From Alphaproteobacteria bacterium UBA1218 (GTDB taxonomy: Bacteria > Pseudomonadota > Alphaproteobacteria > Rs-D84): a stretch of 27,918 nt of DNA. A program made the translations under genes and the position numbers. The first letter of the stretch is position 1; the number at the start of each line of letters is the position of its first letter. The notes beneath the pieces are model-generated. The model ran no database searches. It saw nothing but the letters and a program-made list of their open reading frames with translations, and had not been told where the DNA came from. The DNA lies in assembly GCA_002309215.1 (NCBI GenBank), contig DBXG01000014.1:1-27918 (forward strand), written 5' to 3'. Shown here piece by piece: positions 1 through 7,823 of the stretch.

Positions 1-474
1 TATTTTGATGCTGATGATAATGCAGATTCCAGATACGCAAACAAGGTTGCAATGAATAATCAAAGAACCGTTGATTACAAAAATGGCAAGTATGATTTGG
101 CGGGTGGTGTTGTTGACCCATTACCAGATGATGCGCCACAATTCGTTAAAGATTACTATGCATATTACAAAACACCACGTGGATATCATAAACGTTCATT
201 GAATTCAAACGGCGGTTGGAACAAGACAAGTTCTTTGTCATTTATCAACATGCCAATCTTGCAATATGCACACGAAATTCGTACACCTGTATTATTGATA
301 CACGGCGAAAAGGCGCACAGCCGTTATTTCAGTGAAGGTGCTTTTGCTAAACTCACTGGTAATAATAAGGAATTGATGATTATCCCAGGGGCAAACCATG
401 TTGATTTATATGACAATATGGATGTAATACCATTTAATAAAATGGAACAATTCTTTAAGACCAATTTGAAATAA
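1..474 (+). CDS. Alpha/beta hydrolase, C-terminal part (5' end outside window)
   Basis: The reading frame is open from base 1, so the gene begins upstream and about 157 C-terminal residues are visible. Near the end is the strand 'TPVLLIHGEKAHSRYF', followed by 'MIIPGANHVDLYD'. These are the usual positions of the acid-loop strand and the catalytic His (GANHVDL) of alpha/beta hydrolases of the dienelactone hydrolase/esterase group. The nucleophile elbow (GxSxG) would lie upstream of the window. The substrate cannot be told. Its TAA stop overlaps the ATG of the next gene by one base, so the two are probably co-transcribed. Confidence 0.75.
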   Translation, partial: YFDADDNADSRYANKVAMNNQRTVDYKNGKYDLAGGVVDPLPDDAPQFVKDYYAYYKTPRGYHKRSLNSNGGWNKTSSLSFINMPILQYAHEIRTPVLLIHGEKAHSRYFSEGAFAKLTGNNKELMIIPGANHVDLYDNMDVIPFNKMEQFFKTNLK

Positions 475-818
475 TGAAACAGGAAATCATAAAATTCATA
501 GATAAAAAATATAACGCCTGCCCAGAATATCTGTGGCGGCGTTATACAACACATTGCATATTTAGGCATAAAAATAATAAAAAATGGTTTGCATTAGTCG
601 GCACTGTTCCGCGCCGAATCTTGAAACTGTCGGGTGATGGCAAAATAGATTTTATAAACGTAAAAACAAGCGATGCAGAATTCTTTCGTGGTGTAAAGGG
701 TATTTTACCAGCATATCACATGAACAAAAATCATTGGATTACAATATTGTTGGATGGCACATTACCAATAAAAAACATCCAACATTTGATAGAAATGTCG
801 TATGAATTGACAGCATAA
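474..818 (+). CDS. MmcQ/YjbR family DNA-binding-like protein
   Basis: A 114-residue protein of typical YjbR length. The C-terminal half carries the family signature 'PAYHMNKNHWITILLDG', followed by 'IEMSYEL'; the N-terminal half has 'KWFALVG', the strand that normally follows the first helix. YjbR/MmcQ proteins have a CyaY-like double-wing fold and are thought to bind DNA, but their cellular role is not settled. The start ATG shares a base with the preceding stop (TAATG), indicating translational coupling with the hydrolase. No transmembrane or signal sequence is seen. Confidence 0.8.
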   Translation: MKQEIIKFIDKKYNACPEYLWRRYTTHCIFRHKNNKKWFALVGTVPRRILKLSGDGKIDFINVKTSDAEFFRGVKGILPAYHMNKNHWITILLDGTLPIKNIQHLIEMSYELTA

Positions 819-826
819 GAGTTTAC

Positions 827-905
827 TATGGGGCGGGTTTATCACACGAAGTTTTAACAAAGTGTGATGACCAGATTGCTTCGCTATACTACTGGGCGGG
901 TGACC
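827..905. repeat. Partial copies of the tRNA-His 3' end
   Basis: Bases 827-838 (TATGGGGCGGGT) equal 1147-1158 and bases 868-877 (TGACCAGATT) equal 1158-1167. Together they are the CCA/acceptor/T-arm end of tRNA-His, split here by a 29-base palindromic insert. Bases 894-905 (GGGCGGGTGACC) equal 1151-1162. Such duplicated tRNA 3' ends are typical of former integration or recombination sites at tRNA genes; no integrase is visible. Confidence 0.6.
841..868. repeat. Small palindromic repeat, copy 1
   Basis: The arms ATCACAC and GTGTGAT enclose a 14-base centre. The reverse complement matches the element at 1255-1280 in 23 of 26 positions. It sits precisely inside a tRNA-His 3' fragment, as though inserted. 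Confidence 0.6.
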
Positions 906-1107
906 TTTCCTCGATACGCAATAATAAAAATCTATAAAAACTCGTATTTACCAACTCCGTTTTTATGATTTTTCTAATTGTGTATTCTCGTATTCGCTCG
1001 GGCTTTGCCCTGCGCGGCATTCGTTAACACTCGAACTTCGCGATGCTCGTTCTCGCTTACTCATAGTCGAACTGGCTTCTGCCATTTCTAGAATCTGGTC
1101 ACACCGA

Positions 1108-1149
1108 ATAAATAAAAATATCGCCACTTTGGGCGATATTTTTATTTAT
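1108..1149 (-). terminator. Rho-independent terminator of the tRNA transcript
   Basis: An 18-bp perfect stem (1108-1125 with 1132-1149) with a 6-base loop. On the minus strand it starts immediately after the encoded CCA of tRNA-His, and its descending arm contains the U-rich run. The stem is A/T-rich at the base and GGCGATA at the top, so it could also act on plus-strand transcripts. Confidence 0.75.
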
Positions 1150-1226
1150 GGGGCGGGTGACCAGATTCGAACTGGCGACATTTGGTACCACAAACCAACG
1201 CTCTAACCAACTGAGCTACACCCGCC
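1149..1226 (-). tRNA. tRNA-His (anticodon GTG)
   Basis: Reading the minus strand: acceptor GCGGGTG pairs with CACCCGC, positions 8-9 are TA, the D stem is GCTC/GAGC, the anticodon stem TTGGT/ACCAA holds the loop TTGTGGT (anticodon GTG), and the T stem is GCCAG/CTGGT with loop TTCGAAT. A discriminator C and encoded CCA follow. The base before the acceptor is G (1226), giving the G-1:C73 pair that identifies tRNA-His in most bacteria. It is co-transcribed downstream of tRNA-Ala and followed by a hairpin terminator. Confidence 0.95.
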
Positions 1227-1254
1227 ATAACTGTACTATTGTCCGCCTTTGCAA

Positions 1255-1280
1255 TTACACTTCGTTAAAACTTCGTGTAA
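1255..1280. repeat. Small palindromic repeat, copy 2
   Basis: TTACAC and GTGTAA arms flank a centre shared with the element at 841-868 (there in reverse orientation). Two of the three differences are paired: T-A at the second arm position here versus C-G in the other copy. This suggests selection for, or biased repair of, the stem. It lies between the two tRNA genes. Confidence 0.6.
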
Positions 1281-1338
1281 CAAGCGCTACGGCGCGACAC
1301 TCAATTTTCAGCCCTCGCTTCGCCTCGGTGAAAATTGG

Positions 1339-1414
1339 TGGTGGAGCTGATCAGACTCGAACTGACGACCCCTTGCATGCCATGCAAGTGCTCTACCAAC
1401 TGAGCTACAACCCC
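1339..1414 (-). tRNA. tRNA-Ala (anticodon GGC)
   Basis: On the minus strand: acceptor GGGGTTG pairs with CAGCTCC (two G-U pairs), then TA, D stem GCTC/GAGC, anticodon stem CTTGC/GCAAG with loop ATGGCAT (anticodon GGC), T stem GTCAG/CTGAT with loop TTCGAGT, discriminator A and encoded CCA; 76 bases. It is the first gene after the promoter at 1427-1455. Confidence 0.95.
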
Positions 1415-1426
1415 TTGCGGAGATTT

Positions 1427-1455
1427 ATTCTATATTTCTTCTTGCCAAATGTCAA
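1427..1455 (-). promoter_or_regulatory. Sigma-70 promoter for tRNA-Ala/tRNA-His
   Basis: On the minus strand TTGACA (1455-1450), a 17-base spacer and TAGAAT (1432-1427). The predicted start is a few bases upstream of tRNA-Ala at 1414. The perfect -35 and ideal spacing fit a stable-RNA promoter. Confidence 0.75.
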
Positions 1456-1461
1456 ATCATT

Positions 1462-1490
1462 TTGCTAATGTTGATACGAACATTTATATC
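1462..1490 (+). promoter_or_regulatory. Possible promoter of frr
   Basis: TTGCTA (1462-1467), 17 bases, TATATC (1485-1490), just ahead of the AAAGGAGA ribosome site at 1491-1498. The -10 and the ribosome site are very close, so the leader would be short. Weak match; divergent from the tRNA promoter. Confidence 0.35.
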
Positions 1491-1503
1491 AAAGGAGATT
1501 TTT

Positions 1504-2064
1504 ATGGATTATTCTGCCCTGAAATCAGAAGTAGAACAAAAAACTGCCCAGACATTGGAAGTATTACAGAACGAATTCGCGGGTTTGCGCACAGGTCGTG
1601 CATCTGTGCATTTACTGGACGGCGTTCGCGTACCTGTCTATGGTTCTGAAATGCCACTAAATCAGGTGGCAACGGTATCAACCCCAGACACGCAAACTTT
1701 GTCTGTGACGGTGTGGGACGTTGCAAACGCACCTGCTGTGGAAAAGGCGATTCGTGATTCTGGTTTGGGATTGAATCCGATGACTGCCGGTGGTGTTATT
1801 CGTCTGAACTTGCCACCACTAACCGAAGAACGCCGTCGCGAATTAACCAAAGTCGCCGGAAAATACGCAGAAGAAGCCAAAATATCTATGCGTAATATTC
1901 GCCAAGATGCAATGGGCAAAATCAAGCGTGCTGTGACCGACAAAGAAATTTCTGAAGATGATCAACACAAATTCGAAGAAGACCTGCAAAAAGTCTTTGA
2001 TATGCGTGCTTCGGAAGTTGACGCATTGGCAAAACAAAAAGAAGCTGACATTATGTCTGTGTAA
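1504..2064 (+). CDS. frr: Ribosome recycling factor
   Basis: A 186-residue protein, the normal RRF length. It frees the 70S ribosome from mRNA after termination, together with EF-G. Family blocks are clear: 'GLRTGRAS' in the first helix of domain I, 'PLNQVATVSTPD' in the small beta domain II, 'NPMTAGGVIRLNLPPLTEERR' and the long C-terminal helix with 'NIRQDAMGKIKR'. An in-frame ATG exists at 1462, but the start at 1504 has the strong site AAAGGAGA and matches the family N-terminus. It heads a plus-strand run with uppS, cdsA, rseP and bamA. pyrH and tsf, the usual upstream partners, are not present; tRNA genes on the other strand lie there. Confidence 0.97.
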   Translation: MDYSALKSEVEQKTAQTLEVLQNEFAGLRTGRASVHLLDGVRVPVYGSEMPLNQVATVSTPDTQTLSVTVWDVANAPAVEKAIRDSGLGLNPMTAGGVIRLNLPPLTEERRRELTKVAGKYAEEAKISMRNIRQDAMGKIKRAVTDKEISEDDQHKFEEDLQKVFDMRASEVDALAKQKEADIMSV

Positions 2065-2077
2065 ATAGGGATAAAAC

Positions 2078-2836
2078 ATGTTTCATATTTTCAAGAAAAA
2101 ACAATCTGAACAGGCAACAACCACAAAGATTCCGCAACATATTGCGTTTATTTGCGATGGCAACCGCAGATGGGCAGAACAACGTGGTTTGCCACCTTTG
2201 ATGGGGCACAAGGCCGGCGTTTCTAATTTTGAGGATTTGGTCGATTGGTTTATCAAACGTGGTGTTTCAACCATTTCTTTCTTTGTTTTTTCGACTGAAA
2301 ATTGGTCCAGAACCAAAGAAGAAGTCGATTTCTTGATGGACTTGTTTTATTCAGAAATGAAAAAAAATATGGAAAATGCAATCAAGAAAAACCTGCGCTA
2401 TCGTATTGTTGGTTCACGTAAAGAATTACCAAAGAAGTTGGCAGATATATGCGACAAATTGGAAGAAGCATCGGCAGAAAATACCGGTGGCACAGTTGTA
2501 TTCGCACTGAATTATGGTGGTCAAGACGAAATTGTGCGCGCTGTAAATGCTGCAATTGAAAACGGTCAGCAAATAGATAAAGAAACATTTGAAACATTTA
2601 TGGATACTGGCGATTTGTTGCCGATTGACTTGGTTGTGCGCACCAGTAATGAGCACAGAATATCTAATTTCTTGCTTTGGAAATTGGCTTATGCCGAATT
2701 GTTATTTATCCCAGAACATTGGCCAGAATTGGTAAAGTCTGAAAAGTTGTGGCAACATGTTTTGGATGAATACACCAAACGTGACAGACGCTTTGGTGGT
2801 GGCAAAAAGAAAAATTATCTGGGGGATAAAAAATGA
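2078..2836 (+). CDS. uppS: Isoprenyl (undecaprenyl) diphosphate synthase
   Basis: A 252-residue cis-prenyltransferase that condenses isopentenyl diphosphate onto farnesyl diphosphate to build the C55 carrier for peptidoglycan and polysaccharide synthesis. Visible motifs: 'FICDGNRRWAEQRG' with the metal-binding Asp27, 'GHKAG', 'FFVFSTENWSR' (substrate-binding helix) and the C-terminal 'RISNFLLWKLAYAELLF' followed by 'RDRRFGG'. The usual RTgGE box reads RTSNE, a mild variation. Its stop overlaps the cdsA start by four bases (ATGA), so the pair is translationally coupled. It follows frr by 13 bases. Confidence 0.95.
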   Translation: MFHIFKKKQSEQATTTKIPQHIAFICDGNRRWAEQRGLPPLMGHKAGVSNFEDLVDWFIKRGVSTISFFVFSTENWSRTKEEVDFLMDLFYSEMKKNMENAIKKNLRYRIVGSRKELPKKLADICDKLEEASAENTGGTVVFALNYGGQDEIVRAVNAAIENGQQIDKETFETFMDTGDLLPIDLVVRTSNEHRISNFLLWKLAYAELLFIPEHWPELVKSEKLWQHVLDEYTKRDRRFGGGKKKNYLGDKK

Positions 2837-3513
2837 AATTATCTGAATTATCTAATTCATCATTACGCATAATTACAGGCTTTGCGATTGCTGTTGTTAT
2901 TGGTATCGCTGCTTTACTGGAAAGATACGGCATGCCATTTTTTGGTGTTCAGCCTTTTCATGCGGTAATGTGGCTTGGGATTATCGTGTTTGCGGTTTGT
3001 ATATATGAAATGATAAGTTGTATAAAGACTGCACCGAATAAAACAATAAAAAAACGTCCCCTGCCCTTTATATTATTTATGTTATGGTTGATTTTCGTAT
3101 TAGTATCTGTATGCACAGTAGGTCAACATGTTTGGATTATGTTATGCGTGCTGATGATAATAGTTGGCGCAGATGTCGGTGGCTGGTTGTTTGGTATGTT
3201 GTTTGGTGGCGACAAATTGTGGGAACGCATTTCAGAGCATAAAACTTGGGCCGGGCAAATCGGGGGTATCATTTGCGGAACAGCGATGTCTGTTTTATAC
3301 AGTCAATTATTTGGAACAAATTTATCTGGTGCAATATGGTTTGGTATCGGCGTTTCTTTGTTATCTCAATATGGTGATCTGACTGCCAGCGCAATCAAAA
3401 GACGCCTGGGTATCAAAGATTTTAGTAATTTATTACCAGGACATGGTGGTGTTTTAGATCGTTTTGATGGCTGGCTGTATGTTTTGCCATTATTATGGTT
3501 GTTATTGAAATAA
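2833..3513 (+). CDS. cdsA: Phosphatidate cytidylyltransferase
   Basis: A 226-residue integral membrane enzyme making CDP-diacylglycerol from phosphatidate and CTP, the branch point of phospholipid synthesis. Several hydrophobic helices are evident (about residues 11-28, 37-55, 75-95, 98-120, 145-165 and the C-terminus). The C-terminal signature 'SAIKRRLGIKDFSNLLPGHG' followed by 'GVLDRFDG' matches the family pattern, with the Asp residues that bind metal and nucleotide. It is somewhat shorter than the E. coli enzyme, as is common outside gammaproteobacteria. In many alphaproteobacteria dxr follows directly; here rseP does. Confidence 0.95.
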   Translation: MKLSELSNSSLRIITGFAIAVVIGIAALLERYGMPFFGVQPFHAVMWLGIIVFAVCIYEMISCIKTAPNKTIKKRPLPFILFMLWLIFVLVSVCTVGQHVWIMLCVLMIIVGADVGGWLFGMLFGGDKLWERISEHKTWAGQIGGIICGTAMSVLYSQLFGTNLSGAIWFGIGVSLLSQYGDLTASAIKRRLGIKDFSNLLPGHGGVLDRFDGWLYVLPLLWLLLK

Positions 3514-3537
3514 ATTAAAGAGCAAGGAAAGTAAGAT

Positions 3538-4599
3538 ATGCATACTGTATTGACTATTGTTGCATTATTAATTGTTTTGGGTGTTGTGGTTTTTGTTCAC
3601 GAACTGGGACATTTTATGGCTGCCAGATGGGCGGGTGTTCGTGTGGATGCGTTTTCAATAGGCTTTGGACCTGCAATATTAAAATGGTCTGATAAACATG
3701 GCACAATATGGAAACTATGCTGTCTTCCGTTGGGTGGTTATGTTTCCATATATGGCCAAGAAGATATGTTCCATCGTAAAAAGTATGCAGAACTTCCCAA
3801 AGATAAGAAAGTTGGACATTATTTGTCTGTGCCGGCATGGAAACAATTCATAATTATTGCAGCGGGTGTATGTATGAATTTCCTGTTGGCATGGGTAATT
3901 TATTCTGCTGATTTTATGTTCAGGCCACGTGCTGTTCAATTACCTGTTATTGGTCAGGTTGTTCGTGATAGTGTTGCATTCAAGGCTGGTGTAAAACCTG
4001 GTGATGTCATAATGAAAATAAATAATGCCAGCATTGATAACTGGGGCGAATTGATTATCGCAAAAGAATTATCATCAAAAAAAGATTCAGATGTCCTGGT
4101 GGCGCGCAAAGATAAATTGGTAAAACTGACTTTGCAACCTGCTGAACGTTGGGGGCTGATTGCTGATGGCAGTAAAAAGACAGAACCAAGGACAAAACCA
4201 TTTTTCAAGGCGTTGTATTCTGGATTGCGCGAAACATATTATCAATCTAAAAACTTACTGATTGTATTGAAACAAATTATTACTGGTGAACGGTCTTCTA
4301 AACAACTTGGGTCATTTATAACTATTGCCCAGATATCTGGCAAGGCTTTGGAAATGGGTTTCTTTGCATTTTTATCCATTATCGCCCTGCTTTCTGTAAA
4401 CCTGGGGATAATCAATTTATTACCATTACCAGTACTTGACGGGGGCTATTTATTAATATTGCTGATAGAGGCGATTATTCGTCGTAAACTGGATGGCAAA
4501 GCAATGGAAATTGTTATTATATGTGGTTGGGTTTTTATTATGTTATTATTTGCCTTTACAATGTGGAATGACATAGCACGAGTGCTAAAATTAGGTTAA
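3538..4599 (+). CDS. rseP: RseP-type site-2 intramembrane zinc protease
   Basis: A 353-residue membrane metalloprotease. The first transmembrane helix holds HELGH (His21, Glu22, His25), which binds zinc and is catalytic. A PDZ domain follows at about 125-200 ('SVAFKAGVKPGDVIMKINN'). The third motif 'INLLPLPVLDGGYLL' near residue 300 supplies the zinc-binding Asp. A single PDZ domain is usual in alphaproteobacteria; E. coli RseP has two. The enzyme cuts anti-sigma factors and leftover signal peptides in the inner membrane. It lies two bases before bamA, so envelope-stress processing and outer-membrane assembly are encoded together. Confidence 0.95.
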   Translation: MHTVLTIVALLIVLGVVVFVHELGHFMAARWAGVRVDAFSIGFGPAILKWSDKHGTIWKLCCLPLGGYVSIYGQEDMFHRKKYAELPKDKKVGHYLSVPAWKQFIIIAAGVCMNFLLAWVIYSADFMFRPRAVQLPVIGQVVRDSVAFKAGVKPGDVIMKINNASIDNWGELIIAKELSSKKDSDVLVARKDKLVKLTLQPAERWGLIADGSKKTEPRTKPFFKALYSGLRETYYQSKNLLIVLKQIITGERSSKQLGSFITIAQISGKALEMGFFAFLSIIALLSVNLGIINLLPLPVLDGGYLLILLIEAIIRRKLDGKAMEIVIICGWVFIMLLFAFTMWNDIARVLKLG

Positions 4600-4601
4600 A
4601 T

Positions 4602-6860
4602 ATGTATAAAAAACTGATATTTTGTTTGGGAATGTTTGGATTTTGTGGTTATGCAAATGCCACAGTATTATCACGCATTGATGTTGTTGGTAATCAGCGT
4701 ATGGATGCTGAATCTGTACGTATTTTATCAAATGTAAAGGTTGGCGATAATGTCAATTCTGAAAAGATAAACAATGTTGCTAAAAAGCTACAGGCCAGTG
4801 GTTATTTTTCGTCTGTGAATGCGACATTAAACGGCAACACATTGAAAATCACCGTTCAAGAAGCGCCTATTATCAATATGGTGACTGTCGAAGGAAACGA
4901 TGAAATTGATACCGATGATTTGAAAAAGGAAATAAAAACCAAAGAGCGTTCATCTTATGATATCTCTGTGATTGGCGCAGATGTTCAACGTATGTTGACG
5001 CTGTATCAGCGCAAAGGATTCTTTGGGACAAAGATAAATCCAAAGAAAATAGAACTGGATAACAATCGCGTCAATGTCGTGTATGAGATCAAGGAAGGAC
5101 ATCCAACCTATATTCGTGATATAGATTTTGAGAATAATAAAAAGTTCCGTTCACGCGAATTACGTAGTGAGATATTATCGCGCGAACATGCTTGGTGGCG
5201 TATTATGACACAATTTGATGTGTATGATGAAGACCGAATTAAATACGACCAGCAAATGTTGCATCAGTTCTACATGCGAAATGGATTTTTAGATTTTCGT
5301 ATTACAGAGGTCAAAGGCGAATTTACCCCAGATCGCGAATACTATTCTGTAAAATATACTGTGGACGAAGGAAAGCAATATAAAATTGGTAATATTACTA
5401 TTGACAACCCTTTTCCTGATGTTCCAAACGATGAATTGTTTGATGTTTTGACGGTTTCCAAACGCGATGTTTACAACATCGATGAAATAGACGCATCTAT
5501 AAATGCATTAAGAAGCGCTGTGGCAGATCATGGTTATGCGTTTATAAATGTTGATGTGATTCCTGATAAGCACGATGATACACAAATTGTTGATATCAAT
5601 TTCAAGATAAAAAAGACAAATCGGATTTATATAAACAACATAAACCTGTTGGGTAATGTTCGTACTTTTGACAATGTCATCGAACATCATTTACCGATGC
5701 GTGAAGGCGACCCGTTTTCATTACAGACGGTTGAAACTGCGCGCCAGAATCTGATGCGAACCCGTTATTTCAAAGATGTACAAATGGTCCCTACGCGTTT
5801 GGCTGATGCCAATATGATGAATTTGGATGTAAAGGTCGAAGAACAACCAACCGGGGAATTGTCTGGCGGTTTGGGCTGGTCATCAATAAACGGTTTTATG
5901 GTTGATGCAGGAATAACTGAAAATAATTTTATGGGACGCGGTCAAATAGTCCAGATTAAGGGTTCCATTGCACAGTATCAGCGTCAGGCATTATTCAGTT
6001 TCACAGAACCATTTTTATTCAATCGTGAATTGTCTGGTGGATTTGATGTGTCCTATACCCAATACAAATATTCTGACTTGGGCGGTTATGGGTACGATCG
6101 TGATTCTTTTGCGCTTTCTGGTCGTCTGGGCTGGCGTTTGACTGACCATTGGACACAAACAATGCGTTTATCTGCAACATTTGACCAAAACTATGATTTA
6201 CAGTTGGGCGGTTGGCATAAAGCAAATCTTTATACATTGGGGACAAGCCTGCGCTATTATAATCTGAACACAAATTTCCAACAAAATACTCATACTGGCA
6301 TAGTTGGTGATTTGGGCGTTGCTTATACTGGATTTGGTGGAACAAATACTTTTATGCGATACAGCGCAGACATTACTGCGATGGTTAAATTCTTGGACGA
6401 CAGGTGGCAGTTGAAAACGTCTTGGGATTTTGGATATGTACAATCTTTGGAAAGCGATAATTATCTTCCACGTGTATATCGTTATTTCTTGGGTGGTGAT
6501 TCTTTGCGCGGTTTTGATGTTGCAGGTATTGGTTCAAGGTTTGGCTCGTACTCTTTGGGTGGGTTATGGAAAGCAAACGGTTCAACACAACTGAATTTCC
6601 CGATATTTATTCCTGATGAATATCAAATCAAGGGTTTTATATTTGCAGACTATGGTATATTGGGTAAGCCACCAATGAAAAATCTGAATACTGCCAACCC
6701 AAATATCCATATTGATGAAGATTGGCGAACATCTGCTGGTGTTGGTATTTATTGGAACACGCCAATGGGACCAATGAACTTTTCTTGGGGTTGGCCATTA
6801 AAGATGAACAAATATGATCAGGAACAACGTTTCTTGCTTTCATTTGCAACACAATTCTGA
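4602..6860 (+). CDS. bamA: Outer membrane protein assembly factor BamA
   Basis: A 752-residue Omp85 protein. The signal peptide ends near residue 20 (ANA-T). Five POTRA repeats span about 21-420, each beginning with a strand such as 'VLSRIDVVGNQRM' or 'IYINNINLLGNVRTF'. The 16-strand barrel follows, with the lid-loop motif 'GGDSLRGFDVAGIGSR' (the RGF motif) and a terminal Phe ('LLSFATQF') typical of outer-membrane barrels. It inserts beta-barrel proteins into the outer membrane. In many alphaproteobacteria lpxD and skp follow; here an unrelated small lipoprotein comes next. Confidence 0.97.
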   Translation: MYKKLIFCLGMFGFCGYANATVLSRIDVVGNQRMDAESVRILSNVKVGDNVNSEKINNVAKKLQASGYFSSVNATLNGNTLKITVQEAPIINMVTVEGNDEIDTDDLKKEIKTKERSSYDISVIGADVQRMLTLYQRKGFFGTKINPKKIELDNNRVNVVYEIKEGHPTYIRDIDFENNKKFRSRELRSEILSREHAWWRIMTQFDVYDEDRIKYDQQMLHQFYMRNGFLDFRITEVKGEFTPDREYYSVKYTVDEGKQYKIGNITIDNPFPDVPNDELFDVLTVSKRDVYNIDEIDASINALRSAVADHGYAFINVDVIPDKHDDTQIVDINFKIKKTNRIYINNINLLGNVRTFDNVIEHHLPMREGDPFSLQTVETARQNLMRTRYFKDVQMVPTRLADANMMNLDVKVEEQPTGELSGGLGWSSINGFMVDAGITENNFMGRGQIVQIKGSIAQYQRQALFSFTEPFLFNRELSGGFDVSYTQYKYSDLGGYGYDRDSFALSGRLGWRLTDHWTQTMRLSATFDQNYDLQLGGWHKANLYTLGTSLRYYNLNTNFQQNTHTGIVGDLGVAYTGFGGTNTFMRYSADITAMVKFLDDRWQLKTSWDFGYVQSLESDNYLPRVYRYFLGGDSLRGFDVAGIGSRFGSYSLGGLWKANGSTQLNFPIFIPDEYQIKGFIFADYGILGKPPMKNLNTANPNIHIDEDWRTSAGVGIYWNTPMGPMNFSWGWPLKMNKYDQEQRFLLSFATQF

Positions 6861-6870
6861 TTGTTTTGTC

Positions 6871-6900
6871 TTGACGCAGGGGATGAATTTTTCTTATACT
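6871..6900 (+). promoter_or_regulatory. Sigma-70 promoter ahead of the small lipoprotein operon
   Basis: TTGACG (6871-6876), 18 bases, TATACT (6895-6900), ten bases after the bamA stop. It gives a start near 6907 and a short leader with AAAGGAGA at 6911-6918. It implies that the genes from 6925 to 9582 form their own transcription unit. Confidence 0.65.
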
Positions 6901-6924
6901 TTTAGAAAGGAAAGGAGATTGAAC

Positions 6925-7080
6925 ATGAAAAAAATTCTGATGGTTTTTGTATTGCTTGTTATCGGCCTTGGAATTGCTGGCTGTGGTCAGATTTATGATC
7001 GCGAACCAGTTGGCATCGGCTATGACAATAATGAATTGAAATTAAGTCCTTGTGCTTGTGTTTTGGTATATCAAGCATAG
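6925..7080 (+). CDS. Small lipoprotein, 51 residues
   Basis: The start at 6925 has a strong ribosome site (AAAGGAGA). The protein has a lipoprotein signal peptide: MKK, a hydrophobic core, and the lipobox IAGC with Cys20. Only 32 residues remain after processing, including 'SPCACVLVYQA' at the C-terminus, so it is a small membrane-anchored peptide. No family is recognised. It precedes two VirB8-like proteins, and VirB7 of type IV secretion systems is also a tiny lipoprotein, but this is only an analogy of size and position. Confidence 0.75.
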   Translation: MKKILMVFVLLVIGLGIAGCGQIYDREPVGIGYDNNELKLSPCACVLVYQA

Positions 7081-7106
7081 CAGGGTTATATCATTGGGGG
7101 GATTGA

Positions 7107-7823
7107 TTGAATTACCCAAACGATTTTAACACACCAACTTTTCCTGCTGGGAAGACGATAGCGCTTTCCCGCAGTGCTTCTATTTGGATTATGGTTGTTT
7201 TCTTTCTGATTATTTGTTCTTGTGGGCTGATGTTATTGTTGATAAAATCTAAAAATAATTTTCCATTATTGATTTCTGCCGATCCATGGACAGCCGATTG
7301 GAGCATAGCCGCATACCCAGAAGACACATCTAAAATCACAACAAATCAAATTATCCAGGAAAACTTGGTTCGGAAGTATGTAGAATATTGGTTCAACATA
7401 AATAAAGATTACTCACTAAACGAAGCTTTGTGGAAAACGTGTACTAATCGTGATTGTGACTCGCTGGAACGCTATGATCCGATGGATATGCAATGCGCAC
7501 TATACTGTTCATCTGGCACAGAATTATTCCAGCAATTTACGGAAAAAATTATACCTGAGTATCGTGATAGAATAGAACAAGAATCTGAAACCATGCACGT
7601 TGTTGCACAACTAATTACACCACCATCTCAGGCTGAAAACACATCAAACATTTGGCAATCTTTCGCAACAATAATGTCGTCTAAAAACGGTATGGCTAAC
7701 GTATTGGTATTTTTGGAATTGGGACAAGATAAAAAGGGAAAATATCCTGCAAACTCTGGCTATTATGTCCAGGATTTTAACGCATACAGGGTGTCTGGCG
7801 ATTTAGGGATACGCAATGAATAG
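7107..7823 (+). CDS. Single-pass membrane protein with VirB8-like layout
   Basis: 238 residues starting at a TTG preceded by a run of six G (ribosome site at 7095-7101). A cytoplasmic N-terminus of about 26 residues, one transmembrane helix (about 27-48) and a periplasmic domain of about 190 residues with four Cys between residues 110 and 135 ('KTCTNRDCDSLERY', 'MQCALYC'). After the helix comes 'NLVRKYVEYWF', resembling the first helix of the VirB8 periplasmic domain and the equivalent segment of the next gene ('KLIQKYVAEYFKV'). The overlap with that gene is eight bases. The family assignment is inference; it could be another paralogous envelope protein. Confidence 0.6.
   Translation: MNYPNDFNTPTFPAGKTIALSRSASIWIMVVFFLIICSCGLMLLLIKSKNNFPLLISADPWTADWSIAAYPEDTSKITTNQIIQENLVRKYVEYWFNINKDYSLNEALWKTCTNRDCDSLERYDPMDMQCALYCSSGTELFQQFTEKIIPEYRDRIEQESETMHVVAQLITPPSQAENTSNIWQSFATIMSSKNGMANVLVFLELGQDKKGKYPANSGYYVQDFNAYRVSGDLGIRNE

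Larger units (their letters stand above)
819..1148. other. Gene-free spacer with tRNA-derived fragments and palindromes
   Basis: No convincing gene lies here. The stretch holds two partial copies of the tRNA-His 3' end (827-877 and 894-905), a palindrome interrupting the first copy (841-868), and a GC-rich patch around 985-1075 that resembles a degenerate intergenic repeat. Bases 1090-1102 contain an inverted copy of the tRNA T-arm (GAATCTGGTCA). The long hairpin terminator of the tRNA transcript closes the region. Confidence 0.6.

Noticed and set aside
1148..1468. Open frame of 106 codons on the plus strand over the tRNA genes
   Set aside because: It is antisense to tRNA-His and tRNA-Ala; its residues such as 'VTRFELATFGTTNQRSNQLS' are the usual false translation of tRNA genes.
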